NCBI GenBank assembly: GCA_013044035.1
Contig: JABEVE010000025.1
Span: 1-32,980, forward strand
Length of the DNA: 32,980 bases
Direction: 5' to 3'
From: Burkholderiales bacterium
GTDB lineage: Bacteria > Pseudomonadota > Gammaproteobacteria > Burkholderiales > Burkholderiaceae_C
Shown: positions 16,395 through 25,033 of the stretch, piece after piece
How positions within the stretch are numbered: position 1 is the stretch's first letter
How the letters are laid out: the number at the start of each line of letters is the position of its first letter
Position numbers and translations under genes: made by a program
The notes under the pieces: model-generated
The model's input: the letters and a program-made list of their open reading frames with translations, nothing else
Told to the model about the DNA's origin: nothing
Database searches by the model: none

Positions 16395-17381
16395 TCAGCC
16401 TTCTCCCGGCGCCGGGTCGAGCAGGCCAGGCAGACTGGCGCAGGCTCCATCCCGCGGCAAAAACTGCCCCTCCAGCGCCACGACCTCGTGGTGCTCCAAC
16501 CAGGCCAGCGCCCGCTTCCAGCCATCCTTCGCCGCCTCGGCGTTGTAGCTGGAGCGATAGTCGGCATGGAAGCCGTGGCCGGCGTCGGGGTAGACCACGA
16601 TCTCCGAAGCCTTTGCCGCCTTGTCGCCATCGGCCAGGGCCTTGCGCATCTCGGCGATGGACTCCTGCGAAATGCCAGGGTCCTTGCCGCCGTACAGCCC
16701 CAGAACCGGCGCTTTCAGGCTCTTCGCAATATCGATTGGGTTGCGCGGTGTGAACGGCCCGGTACTGCCCACCAACCGCCCATACCAGGCCACCCCGGCC
16801 TGCACCGGTGCATGCGCGCAATAGAGCCAGACGATGCGCCCGCCCCAGCAAAAACCGGTGATGCCCACGTGCCCAGTCCGACCACCGTTGGCAGCGGCCC
16901 AGGCGCGACAAGCGTCGAGATCTTGCAACACTTGGGCATCGGGGACCTTGGCGATGACGTTGCTCATCACCTCGGCGATGGTGCCGTAGGCCATCGGGTC
17001 GCCCTGGCGCACGAACAGGTCGGGCGCCAGGGCCAGATAACCCTGGTGCGCAAAGCGCCGCGCCACATCGGCGATGTAATCGTGCACACCGAAAATCTCG
17101 GACACCACCAGCACCACCGGCAGCTCAGTCTTGCCTTGGGGCTGGGCGCGGTAGACCGGTATCTTTTGCCCGCCGGACTCGATCATCACATCCCCCACCA
17201 GCAGTCCTTCAGTGCCGGTGTGGATCGCCGTCTGCGCCATCACGGGTCCGGCTGCTGCAGCGAAGCCCACCCCCAGCGCGGTGCGTACAAAGTCGCGTCG
17301 CGACACGCCGTCAGTACCGCGACCGCCGGGGCCCGCGTTCAGCAGACTGTTCCCATCGGTTTGCAAATCCGTATTCCACAT
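16395..17381 (-). CDS. Tat-exported dienelactone hydrolase family protein
   Basis: An alpha/beta hydrolase of the dienelactone hydrolase (carboxymethylenebutenolidase) family, 328 residues. The N-terminus has a twin-arginine signal: a long polar stretch, SRRDFV (27-32), a hydrophobic segment and a likely cleavage after VMAQ/VMA (about 48-50), so it should be folded in the cytoplasm and exported. The mature part carries SEIFG (94-98), nucleophile Cys178 in GFCWGG, Asp234 in GGKDPG and His269 in AGHGF, a complete Cys-Asp-His triad. Real substrate unknown. AGGAG six bases before the ATG at 17381 fixes the start. It follows polA by 76 bases but has its own promoter-like sequence. Confidence 0.9.
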   Translation of the reverse strand: MWNTDLQTDGNSLLNAGPGGRGTDGVSRRDFVRTALGVGFAAAAGPVMAQTAIHTGTEGLLVGDVMIESGGQKIPVYRAQPQGKTELPVVLVVSEIFGVHDYIADVARRFAHQGYLALAPDLFVRQGDPMAYGTIAEVMSNVIAKVPDAQVLQDLDACRAWAAANGGRTGHVGITGFCWGGRIVWLYCAHAPVQAGVAWYGRLVGSTGPFTPRNPIDIAKSLKAPVLGLYGGKDPGISQESIAEMRKALADGDKAAKASEIVVYPDAGHGFHADYRSSYNAEAAKDGWKRALAWLEHHEVVALEGQFLPRDGACASLPGLLDPAPGEG

Positions 17382-17408
17382 GTTCGTCTCCTGGGTTGAA
17401 GTCTTCCC

Positions 17409-17438
17409 AGTGTCGGCACATGTTGCAGGATGTGTCAA
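17409..17438 (-). promoter_or_regulatory. Promoter and dyad of the dienelactone-hydrolase gene
   Basis: On the minus strand TTGACA (17433-17438), a perfect -35, lies 18 bp from a poor -10 GACACT (17409-17414). Between them CACAT-N8-ATGTG (17417-17434) forms a perfect dyad with five-base arms. A strong -35, weak -10 and a spacer dyad suggest an activated or repressed promoter. Transcription would start about 20 bases before the ATG. Confidence 0.4.
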
Positions 17439-17457
17439 GGCCGGGAATACAGGCAGC

Positions 17458-20253
17458 TCAATGCGCCAGCTCCCAATTCAGGCCCATCCCCAATTCGGCC
17501 ACCAGAGGCACAGACAACTGTGCGACGCCAGCCATCAGACGCGGAATGTGCTCGCGCACCCAGGGCGCCTCGTCTTGCGGCACTTCGAGCACCAGTTCGT
17601 CGTGCACCTGCATCACCACGCGGCTGCGTCGGCCCTGCTGCGTCAGCGCCCGGTCAACTGCGATCATCGCCATCTTGATCAGGTCGGCGGCCGTGCCCTG
17701 CATCGGTGCATTGATCGCGGCGCGCTCCGCACCAGCGCGGCGCGGGCCGTTGGGTGAGTTGATCTCGGCCAGCCACAAGCGCCTGCCGAACACGGTTTCC
17801 ACATAGCCCTGGGCCTTGGCCAGGGCGCGGGTGCGGTCCATGTAGTGCGCCACGCCGGGGTAGCGGGCGAAATAGCGGTCGATGTAGAGTTGCGCCGCGC
17901 TGCGCTCGAGCCCGAGATTACGCGCCAGGCCGAAGGCGCTCATGCCGTAGATCAGACCGAAATTGATGACCTTGGCCATGCGCCGCTGCTCGTTGCTGAC
18001 CTCGATGGGGGTGACGCCGAAGATTTCGGACGCGGTGGCACGATGGATGTCCTCCCCCTGCGCAAATGCCTCGAGCAGGCCCGCATCCTGCGACAGATGG
18101 GCCATGATGCGCAGTTCGATTTGCGAATAGTCGCTCGACGCGATGAACCAACCCTCGGGCGCGACGAAGGCCTCACGGATGCGCCGCCCCTCTGACGTGC
18201 GCACCGGGATGTTCTGCAAATTGGGATCATTGGACGCCAGCCGCCCAGTCACGGCCACGGCCTGGGCATAGTTCGTGTGCACCCGCCCCGTGGCCGGATT
18301 GATCATCAGCGGCAGCTTTTCGGTGTAGGTGCTCTTGAGCTTGGCCAAGCTGCGGTGTTCGAGAATGACCTTGGGCAGCGGATAGTCTTCCGCCAGTTTC
18401 TCCAGCACTTCCTCGTCGGTCGAGGGCGCGCCGCCGGCGGTTTTTTTCTGCACCGGCAGGTGCAGACGGTCGAACAGGATTTCACCGATCTGCTTGGGAC
18501 TGCCCAGATTGAACGGCCCACCCGCCAACTCGTGGGCCTGGGTCTCGAGTCGTTGGATTTCCCGCCCGAGTTCGGTGCTCTGCGTCCGCAGCGCGTCGCC
18601 ATCCACCAGCACGCCGGTGCGCTCCATGCGCTGCAAAACTTCGCTCACCTGCAGTTCCAGTGCATAGATGCGGCCGAGCCCGGCGTCGGCTTCGATGCGC
18701 GGCCACAGCAGTTGGTGGACCTGCAGGCAGAGGTCTGAATCCTCGCCGCTGTAGCGTGTGGCGATGTCCAGATCGACCTGATCGAAGGTGATGGCCTTGG
18801 CGCCCTTGCCGCACACCTGCTCATAGCTCAAGGTGTCGTCGCGGCCCAGGTGGCGGGCCACCAGGCTGTCGAGACTGTGTGGCTTGTGCGCCTCCAGCAC
18901 ATAACTTTGCAGCAAGGTGTCGTGGGCATAGCCACGCACGACGATGCCGGCATTGGCCAGCACATGCCGGTCGTACTTGCTGTTCTGGCCGAGCTTGGGT
19001 TTGTCAACGTTTTCCAGCCAAGGCTTGAGCCGCGCCAGCACATCGTTCAGCGGCAGTTGCGGCGGCGCATCCGCGTAGCGATGCGCGAGTGCAATGTACG
19101 CGGCTTCGCCAGGCTGCACGCACAGCGAGATGCCCACCAGGCGAGCGCGCATCGGGTCGAGCGAATCGGTCTCGGTGTCGATGGCCGTGAGCGCGGCGGC
19201 GTCGATGCGCGCCAGCCAGTCGTCGAACTGGGACCATGTCAGCACGCCGGTGTAATGGCCGGGCAGGCGCGGTGACGTTAAAGCTGCGGGGCCAGCAGCG
19301 ACGTCGGCCGACGCTGGCGCGGAGGCTTCATCCGACAGCAGAGAAGCCTGCGCGGACGGCCGTGCGGCTTGCAACTCGTGGGTGAATTTTTTCAGCCCGT
19401 AGCGCGTGAAAAAAGGCAGCAGCCCAGCGGCGTTTTCGGGTGCGAGTTCCAGGTCGACCTGAATGTCGCGGGCGTAGCCGTCCAGATCGCAATCGGTGGC
19501 GATGGTGACCAGTTTGCGCGCCGTGGGCAGCCAGCCAAGGGCGTCTCGCAGGCTCTGGCCGACGGCGCCGGCAATCGCGTCGGCGTTGGCCATGACACCG
19601 TCGAGAGAGCCGTATTGGGTCAGCCATTTCACCGCCGTTTTCGGCCCGACCTTGCTCACACCCGGGACGTTGTCGACCGCGTCGCCCACCAGGGTGAGGT
19701 AATCGACGATGCGCTCAGGCGGAACACCGAATCTGGCCACCACACCGGCAACGTCCTGCACCTCGTTGCTCATGGTGTTGACCAAGGTGATGTGGTCGTT
19801 CACCAATTGCGCCAGGTCCTTGTCACCGGTGGACACCAGGGTGCGCAGCCCCAGGGCATGCGCACGCACGGCAAGGGTGCCGATGACGTCGTCGGCCTCG
19901 ACTCCGGGCACTTCCAACAGCGGCCAGCCCATCAGCCGAACCGCCTCGTGAATGACGCCGATCTGTTGCGCCAACTCGGGCGGCATCGGTGCGCGCTGTG
20001 CCTTGTAGTCGGCATACATGGCATCGCGGAAGGTTGGGCCTTTGGCGTCGAACACGCAAGCCGCAAAACGGTAGCCTTTGGCCGACGGGTACTGCTCACG
20101 CAGACGCCGCAGCATGGCCACCATGCCGTAGAGCGCGCCGGTGGGTTCTCCCAGTGGGCCGCGCAAATCGGGCATGGCATGGAAAGCGCGGTAGAGGTAG
20201 CTGGAGCCGTCCACCAGCAGCAGAGTCGCGGCGTTGTCGGGTTGGGTCGTCAT
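17458..20253 (-). CDS. polA: DNA polymerase I
   Basis: Repair polymerase that removes RNA primers and fills gaps. The 931-residue protein has all three activities. The N-terminal 5' nuclease (about 1-290) carries LLVDGSSYLYRAFHA, VFDAKGPTFRD, GVEADDVIGTL and STGDKDLAQLV. The 3'-5' exonuclease has its acidic residues: Asp359 and Glu361 in DTETD, NSKYD, and YSGEDSD, so proofreading is intact. The polymerase domain shows motif A (SSDYSQIELRIMAHLS), motif B (RRMAKVINFGLIYGMSAFG) and motif C (VMQVHDELVLEV). The ATG has no ribosome site; a -10 GATAAT lies only seven bases upstream, suggesting a leaderless message. Divergent from the DUF2782 gene. Confidence 0.97.
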   Translation of the reverse strand: MTTQPDNAATLLLVDGSSYLYRAFHAMPDLRGPLGEPTGALYGMVAMLRRLREQYPSAKGYRFAACVFDAKGPTFRDAMYADYKAQRAPMPPELAQQIGVIHEAVRLMGWPLLEVPGVEADDVIGTLAVRAHALGLRTLVSTGDKDLAQLVNDHITLVNTMSNEVQDVAGVVARFGVPPERIVDYLTLVGDAVDNVPGVSKVGPKTAVKWLTQYGSLDGVMANADAIAGAVGQSLRDALGWLPTARKLVTIATDCDLDGYARDIQVDLELAPENAAGLLPFFTRYGLKKFTHELQAARPSAQASLLSDEASAPASADVAAGPAALTSPRLPGHYTGVLTWSQFDDWLARIDAAALTAIDTETDSLDPMRARLVGISLCVQPGEAAYIALAHRYADAPPQLPLNDVLARLKPWLENVDKPKLGQNSKYDRHVLANAGIVVRGYAHDTLLQSYVLEAHKPHSLDSLVARHLGRDDTLSYEQVCGKGAKAITFDQVDLDIATRYSGEDSDLCLQVHQLLWPRIEADAGLGRIYALELQVSEVLQRMERTGVLVDGDALRTQSTELGREIQRLETQAHELAGGPFNLGSPKQIGEILFDRLHLPVQKKTAGGAPSTDEEVLEKLAEDYPLPKVILEHRSLAKLKSTYTEKLPLMINPATGRVHTNYAQAVAVTGRLASNDPNLQNIPVRTSEGRRIREAFVAPEGWFIASSDYSQIELRIMAHLSQDAGLLEAFAQGEDIHRATASEIFGVTPIEVSNEQRRMAKVINFGLIYGMSAFGLARNLGLERSAAQLYIDRYFARYPGVAHYMDRTRALAKAQGYVETVFGRRLWLAEINSPNGPRRAGAERAAINAPMQGTAADLIKMAMIAVDRALTQQGRRSRVVMQVHDELVLEVPQDEAPWVREHIPRLMAGVAQLSVPLVAELGMGLNWELAH

Positions 20254-20260
20254 GGGCGCG

Positions 20261-20266
20261 ATTATC
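20261..20266 (-). promoter_or_regulatory. polA -10 element, predicts a leaderless mRNA
   Basis: On the minus strand GATAAT followed by C lies seven bases before the polA ATG, the usual distance between a -10 and the first transcribed base. No Shine-Dalgarno or -35 is visible. Confidence 0.45.
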
Positions 20267-20350
20267 GGCTGCAGCCGCGCCAGATGGAGTCGCCCATGAC
20301 AGGCATGGACTTGCCATCCTGCTGCGCCGGCAGCGGGACGTTCCGACCGT

Positions 20351-20356
20351 TAAAAT
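20351..20356 (+). promoter_or_regulatory. DUF2782-gene -10 element, predicts a leaderless mRNA
   Basis: TAAAAT followed by C lies six bases before the ATG at 20363, so transcription should begin at or next to the start codon. AGGG directly before the ATG is too close to act as a normal ribosome site. Mirror image of the polA promoter 84 bp away. Confidence 0.45.
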
Positions 20357-20362
20357 CAGGGC

Positions 20363-20755
20363 ATGAAACCTCCTCGCACTGGCGTACGCATCGCCACCCA
20401 GTTCGCCACGTTCGCTGCGTTGCTCGCAGCGCTCGAATGCAGCGGCACGCAAGCCTGGGCCGTGACTCCCTCGCCAGCCAGTTCCTCCCCGCGCAGCGGT
20501 CTGTCGCCGTCTGCGCGCCTGGCTGACACGCAACCCGCACCCAAATTTCCCGAGCCGGTGGTGCGCAATCACGTGACGCAAGACCGCTCGGTGCGCATTC
20601 AGGAGCAACAAGTGCGTGGAGCCACCACCCAAATTCACGTGCAACCGCTGCATGGCGGCCCTGCCTACAACATCGTGCCGCCCGATGTATCGTCCAGCAC
20701 CGACCCTGCCGACATGCAAGGTCGCATGCAGTGGACCATCGGCACCTTCAAATGA
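20363..20755 (+). CDS. DUF2782 domain-containing protein, predicted exported
   Basis: A 130-residue protein of unknown function. It has a basic start, a hydrophobic segment (about 11-25) and an Ala-rich cleavage region (TQAWA, about 29-33), so it is probably periplasmic. The region 60-130 matches the DUF2782 pattern: EPVVRNHVTQDRSVRIQEQ followed by GGPAYNIVPPD and a C-terminal MQWTIGTFK. A cysteine at 26 is not in a good lipobox. In betaproteobacteria and related gammaproteobacteria this family is typically found beside polA and homoserine kinase, as here. No function can be assigned. Confidence 0.82.
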   Translation: MKPPRTGVRIATQFATFAALLAALECSGTQAWAVTPSPASSSPRSGLSPSARLADTQPAPKFPEPVVRNHVTQDRSVRIQEQQVRGATTQIHVQPLHGGPAYNIVPPDVSSSTDPADMQGRMQWTIGTFK

Positions 20756-20881
20756 CGACGGGCCGGGCCCAAGGCCGGTGCCTGCCGCGAGTTCTCTCGT
20801 CCTCCCTCGCCTCGTCGCCTCGTCGCCATGATTGAGCAAGCTGGCTGCGCCGGCGGTCTGAACACCCCGTATTGATTCCCC

Positions 20882-21847
20882 ATGGCCGTCTTCACCACGC
20901 TCGGCGCCGCCGAAGTCCAGACCTTTCTGAACGGTTTCGATCTCGGCTCGCTGACCGCATTGCAAGGGATCACGAGCGGCATCGAAAACACCAACTATTT
21001 CGTCACGACCACGCACGGACGCTTCGTGCTGACGCTGTTCGAGCGGCTGAGCGCCGAGCAGCTTCCGTTCTACCTGCGACTGATGCATCACCTCGCAGCG
21101 CACGCCATTCCCGTGCCCGACCCGATGGCCGACCGCGAAGGCCGCATCCTGCACCAACTCAAGGGCAAACCGGCGGCACTGGTCACGCGTCTTCCCGGTC
21201 ATAGCGAACTGCAACCGGAGGCCGCGCATTGCGCGCAGATCGGGACCTGCCTGGCCCGCATGCATCTGGCGGCGAGGGATTTTCCGCTGTTGCAAGCCAA
21301 TCTCCGCGGCTTGGCCTGGCAGCAGCAGACCATTCCGCTGGTGCTGCCGCATCTCGACGCAGCCCAGCGCAACTTGCTGCAGGCCGAGCTCGCCCATCAA
21401 ACCGCATTGGCCGCAAGTCCCGCGTTCGCGCAGTTGCCGCGCGGCGCCGTGCATGCCGATCTGTTTCGTGACAACGCCTTGTTCGAAGACGGCCGGCTCT
21501 CGGGCGTATTCGACTGGTATTTCGCCGGCAGCGACACCTGGGTGTTCGATCTGGCCGTGGCCCTGAACGACTGGTGCATCGATCTAGCCACCGGCGCCCT
21601 GGACGCCGAGCGCTGCAAGGCCCTGCTCGATGCCTACCAGCATGTGCGGCCCTTGCTGGCCGCGGAATCGACCTTGCTGCCCGACGCCTTGCGCGCCGCA
21701 GCGCTGCGCTTCTGGACCTCGCGCCTGGCCGACTTTCACCTGCCGCGCGACGCCCATCTGCTGAAAGCCCACGACCCGACACATTTCGAGCGCGTGCTGC
21801 GCCAGCGCGTCCATGCCGCCGACCATGGGGCAGCGCTGCTTGCCTGA
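20882..21847 (+). CDS. thrB: Homoserine kinase, aminoglycoside-phosphotransferase-like type (ThrB)
   Basis: Phosphorylates homoserine on the way to threonine. This is the ThrB form of the APH/ECK kinase fold, common in betaproteobacteria and pseudomonads, not the GHMP-fold ThrB of E. coli. The 321-residue product has the N-terminal lobe with QGITSGIENTNYFV (28-41), RFVLTLFER, the catalytic loop HADLFRDN (191-198) and the metal-binding FDWYFAG (210-216, corresponding to the DFG-like Asp211). Catalytic residues are all present. No ribosome site is visible before the ATG. It follows the DUF2782 gene by 126 bases and is followed after 22 bases by a P450 gene that may share its transcript. Confidence 0.94.
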   Translation: MAVFTTLGAAEVQTFLNGFDLGSLTALQGITSGIENTNYFVTTTHGRFVLTLFERLSAEQLPFYLRLMHHLAAHAIPVPDPMADREGRILHQLKGKPAALVTRLPGHSELQPEAAHCAQIGTCLARMHLAARDFPLLQANLRGLAWQQQTIPLVLPHLDAAQRNLLQAELAHQTALAASPAFAQLPRGAVHADLFRDNALFEDGRLSGVFDWYFAGSDTWVFDLAVALNDWCIDLATGALDAERCKALLDAYQHVRPLLAAESTLLPDALRAAALRFWTSRLADFHLPRDAHLLKAHDPTHFERVLRQRVHAADHGAALLA

Positions 21848-21869
21848 AACAAGACTGGAAGACTGCGAC

Positions 21870-23354
21870 ATGCAACGCCAAGCGGACGCGAGACAGACTC
21901 CGACCCCGGAACAGCCGCGCCCTTTGTCCGATCTTCCCGGGCCTCGTGGGCTGCCTTGGGTGGGCCAGGCCTGGCGGCTTCGCCCTGACAGGCTGCACCT
22001 CCAGCTTGAAGCCTGGGGCCGGCAATTCGGGCCTTGCTACCAGTTCCGCTTCGGCCCGCGCACGATCCTGGTCGTATCCGGCCACGCCACCATTCAAACG
22101 CTGTTGCGCGACCGACCCGAACGCTTTCGCCGCCCCCTGCTGGGCGGGCGCATCGCGCGTGAAATGGGCTTCGACGAAGGCCTGTTTTTCGCCAACGACG
22201 AGACCTGGCAGCGCCAGCGCCGCATGGTCATGGCTGGTCTCGACCCCGGTCACGTCAAGGCCTATTTCCCCACCCTCTTGAACGTGACCTTGCGCCTGCG
22301 TACGCGCTGGAAGGCTGCTGCACACAACGAATCACGGATCGACCTGCAAGCCGACCTCATGCGCTTCACCGTGGATGCCAGCGCCGGCCTGGCTTTCGGC
22401 ATGGACGTCAACACCCTCGAATCCGACGACGATGTCATTCAGCGGCATCTGAACCGCATTTTCCCGAAGCTGCACAGGCGCGGCCTGGCGCTGCTGCCCT
22501 ACTGGCGCTATGTCCGCCTGCCCTCCGACCGCGCGCTGGACCGCAGCGTCTGCGCCGTGCAGCAGGCGATTCGGGGCTTCATTGCCGATGCCCGCCAGCG
22601 CCTGCAACGCGACCCATCCCTGCGCGAGCGGCCGCGCAATCTGCTCGAGGCCATGATCTGCGCCGCAGACCGTGCCGACAGCGACGTCAATGATCACGAC
22701 GTGGCCGGCAACGTCATCGTGCTCCTGCTGGCCGGTGAAGACACCACGGCCAACACCCTGGCCTGGATGATCGAACTGCTGCATCGCCACCCGCATGCGC
22801 TTGAGCGTGCCCGCGCCGAAGTCCGCCGCCTGGCACCCGACCCCGCAGGCTTCACCCCGGAGCAAATGGCCTCGCTGGACTACCTCGACGCCTGCATCCA
22901 AGAGACCATGCGCCTCAAGCCCGTCGCCCCGCTGCTGCTGGTGCAGGCCGTGAGCGAAACCACGGTTGCCGACGTCCTGGTGCCGGCGGATACCGTGGTG
23001 TTCGCCCTCATGCGCCACGACAGCCTGGATGCCCGCGAGTTCCCCGACCCCACCGCGTTCAAACCCGAGCGCTGGCTGAGCGCAGACCCTGCGGCTCCCA
23101 ATGCCGCCTCGAAGCGCATCAGCATGCCCTTCGGCGCCGGCCCGCGCATCTGTCCCGGGCGCTACCTGGCCCTGTTGGAGATGAAAATGGCCATGGCGAT
23201 GCTGCTGGGCTGCTTCGGGATCGAAACCGTCGCTCCGACTGCTGGCGGCGCCACGCGCGAACACCTGTCCTTCAGCATGGGGCCGGTTGGTTTGCATATG
23301 CGCTTACGCCCCTTGCACGCAGAGTTTCAACGACCGGCCGCCGACGTCGCGTGA
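21870..23354 (+). CDS. Cytochrome P450
   Basis: A 494-residue heme-thiolate monooxygenase. Visible motifs in order: the proline-rich hinge LPGPRGLPWVG (about 22-32), helix-C WQRQR (113-117), the helix-I oxygen-activation motif AGEDTT (288-293), the ExxR pair ETMR (345-348), PER-type FKPERW (397-402), and the heme loop FGAGPRICPG (421-430) with the thiolate Cys428. There is no membrane anchor or fused reductase. The sequence is closer to the CYP102/CYP4-like group than to camphor-type P450s; substrate unknown. Ferredoxin or flavodoxin partners are not in the window. The start at 21870 lies 22 bases after thrB; earlier in-frame ATGs overlap thrB and are less likely. Confidence 0.93.
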   Translation: MQRQADARQTPTPEQPRPLSDLPGPRGLPWVGQAWRLRPDRLHLQLEAWGRQFGPCYQFRFGPRTILVVSGHATIQTLLRDRPERFRRPLLGGRIAREMGFDEGLFFANDETWQRQRRMVMAGLDPGHVKAYFPTLLNVTLRLRTRWKAAAHNESRIDLQADLMRFTVDASAGLAFGMDVNTLESDDDVIQRHLNRIFPKLHRRGLALLPYWRYVRLPSDRALDRSVCAVQQAIRGFIADARQRLQRDPSLRERPRNLLEAMICAADRADSDVNDHDVAGNVIVLLLAGEDTTANTLAWMIELLHRHPHALERARAEVRRLAPDPAGFTPEQMASLDYLDACIQETMRLKPVAPLLLVQAVSETTVADVLVPADTVVFALMRHDSLDAREFPDPTAFKPERWLSADPAAPNAASKRISMPFGAGPRICPGRYLALLEMKMAMAMLLGCFGIETVAPTAGGATREHLSFSMGPVGLHMRLRPLHAEFQRPAADVA

Positions 23355-23390
23355 CGATCGCGCAGGCCCATGGGGCGCCAGACACGCTTC

Positions 23391-23396
23391 TACAAT
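23391..23396 (+). promoter_or_regulatory. Candidate -10 before the BPSS1780-family gene
   Basis: TACAAT followed by C in the 161-base gap after the P450 gene; no convincing -35. Predicts a leader of about 110 bases. Confidence 0.3.
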
Positions 23397-23515
23397 CCAG
23401 CCGCGTGCTTTGTCTTGCCTTGTTGTGCGCATGCAGTCATTGCGCGACATCCCCGCTTCAATCCCGCCTTTCACCCCAGGTTGTCCTTTTTCCGGCCCGT
23501 CCAGGGCTCATCACC

Positions 23516-24331
23516 ATGCAATTGCGCACCGTCCCCGCCCGCGAGGGCCTGAGTTGGGTCAAGCTGGGTTTTGTCTGGCTGTTTCGCCAGCCCTGGAGCG
23601 TCATGCTGATGATGGGCAGCTACATCCTCGTCGTCGGGCTGTTCTCCATGCTGCCCGTCATGGGCGGCCTCGTGCCCCTCCTGGTGGCACAAATCGCCAC
23701 CGTGGGTTTCCTGCTCGCGTCACGGCAAATCGTGCGTGGCGAAACGGTATGGCCCACCGTGCTGCTGGCCGGGCTGCGTGAAAACCGTACGCGTGCGCGT
23801 GCCCTGCTGGCTCTGGGTGTGCTCTACGCCGCCGCCGTGGTGGGCGTGCTCGCCGTGGCTTCGCTGATGGATGGCGGCGCGTTACTGCGTCTGCTGCTGT
23901 TCGGCGCCATGCCGGCGCAGACCCTGGTGAAAAGCGGCGTGCTGCGTGGTGCAGCAGTGGTGGCGACCCTCAGCTACATCCCGGTGTCCATGGCCTTCTG
24001 GTTCGCGCCACCGCTGGTGAGCTGGCATGGCATGGGGCCTTGGCAAGCTTTGTTCACCAGCTTCGTCATCTGCCTGCGCAACGTGCGCGCCTTCATGCTC
24101 TACGCCATGCAATGGTTCTTGCTGTTTGCAACGGTTCCGCTGCTGGTGGTGACACTGGCCCAGGTGATGGGCGCCAGCGCCGAAGCGGCCACCCTGCTGA
24201 GTTTTCCCATGGCCTTGATGCTATTCCTGGCATTCATTCTGTCGTTCTACGGCAGCGTGCAAAGCCTGCTGCCCGATTCGGAGCCCAGTCCTGTGGCGCT
24301 GCGTGGCAGGCCACCGCAAGCGCCGCACTAG
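23516..24331 (+). CDS. BPSS1780-family inner membrane protein
   Basis: A 271-residue polytopic membrane protein of a family common in betaproteobacteria. The conserved start MQLRTVPAREGLSWVKLGF is followed by about six hydrophobic segments (near residues 30-50, 55-70, 95-115, 145-165, 195-225 and 230-250) and a short polar C-terminus. No enzymatic motif is visible and the function is unknown. The frame is open upstream to 23351 but the extra 55 residues are not family-like, and 23516 matches the normal N-terminus. It precedes lemA and the two TPM genes in the same direction, 68 bases away, so a link to envelope function is possible. Confidence 0.8.
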   Translation: MQLRTVPAREGLSWVKLGFVWLFRQPWSVMLMMGSYILVVGLFSMLPVMGGLVPLLVAQIATVGFLLASRQIVRGETVWPTVLLAGLRENRTRARALLALGVLYAAAVVGVLAVASLMDGGALLRLLLFGAMPAQTLVKSGVLRGAAVVATLSYIPVSMAFWFAPPLVSWHGMGPWQALFTSFVICLRNVRAFMLYAMQWFLLFATVPLLVVTLAQVMGASAEAATLLSFPMALMLFLAFILSFYGSVQSLLPDSEPSPVALRGRPPQAPH

Positions 24332-24399
24332 GCATGCAATAGGCCGACACCTTATGCTTCGGTTTGTCACATCTTGACATGCCGAATGACGAGGTCACC

Positions 24400-25023
24400 A
24401 TGCGCCGACTGCTGCTTGCCGCCCTGCTGCTGCTCACCACCGCCTTGAGCGGCTGCGGTTACAACGCACTGCAACGCCAGGATGAGCAGGTCAAGGCATC
24501 CTGGGCCGAAGTGCTCAACCAGTACCAACGCCGCGCCGATCTGGTGCCCAACCTGGTGGCCACGGTCAAAGGGTATGCCAGCCATGAAAAGGACGTGCTG
24601 ACGGAAGTGACCGCAGCGCGCGCCTCGGTGGGGTCCATCCAGGCCACGCCGGAACTGGTCAACGACCCCACCGCCTTCGCCAAATTCCAGGCAGCCCAGC
24701 AGCAAATGACCAGCGCGCTGTCGCGCCTGCTCGTGGTATCCGAGAACTACCCGCAGCTCAAGGCCGACACATCCTTCCGCGACCTGCAGGCACAGCTCGA
24801 GGGCACGGAAAACCGCATCACCGTGGCACGCATGCGCTACATCGAGGCGGTGCAGGCCTACAACAACACCGTGCGCCAGTTCCCCGGCAACCTCACCGCC
24901 ATGGCGTTCGGCTACAAAACCAAGGCCAGCTTCACGGTGGACAACGAAAAAATCATCGCCAAGCCGCCCACGGTCGACTTCGGTTCCACATCACCCAGGT
25001 CCAAGCCAGCAACCTCGCCGTGA
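24400..25023 (+). CDS. LemA family protein, predicted lipoprotein
   Basis: LemA proteins are helical-bundle envelope proteins of uncertain function, often beside TPM-domain genes. The 207-residue product starts with a lipoprotein signal: MRRLLLAALLLLTTALSGC, with the lipobox LSGC and lipidated Cys19. The family core follows: YNALQRQDEQVKASWAEVLNQYQRRADLVPNLV, then KGYASHEKDVLTEVTAARA, LVVSENYPQLKAD and GTENRITVARMRYIEAVQAYN. GAGG five bases before the ATG at 24400 sets the start; an in-frame ATG at 24379 would put seven polar residues in front of the signal. Two TPM genes follow at 10 bases and then overlapping, so this is a three-gene operon. Confidence 0.94.
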   Translation: MRRLLLAALLLLTTALSGCGYNALQRQDEQVKASWAEVLNQYQRRADLVPNLVATVKGYASHEKDVLTEVTAARASVGSIQATPELVNDPTAFAKFQAAQQQMTSALSRLLVVSENYPQLKADTSFRDLQAQLEGTENRITVARMRYIEAVQAYNNTVRQFPGNLTAMAFGYKTKASFTVDNEKIIAKPPTVDFGSTSPRSKPATSP

Positions 25024-25033
25024 GCGTGCAAGC

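Noticed and set aside
20096-21454. Long minus-strand open frame (about 450 codons) over thrB, the DUF2782 gene and the start of polA
   Set aside because: It lies antisense to thrB and DUF2782 and in another frame over polA; no recognisable motif.
21183-22325. Minus-strand open frame opposite thrB and the P450
   Set aside because: Low-complexity Arg/Ala-rich translation; both opposing genes are intact.
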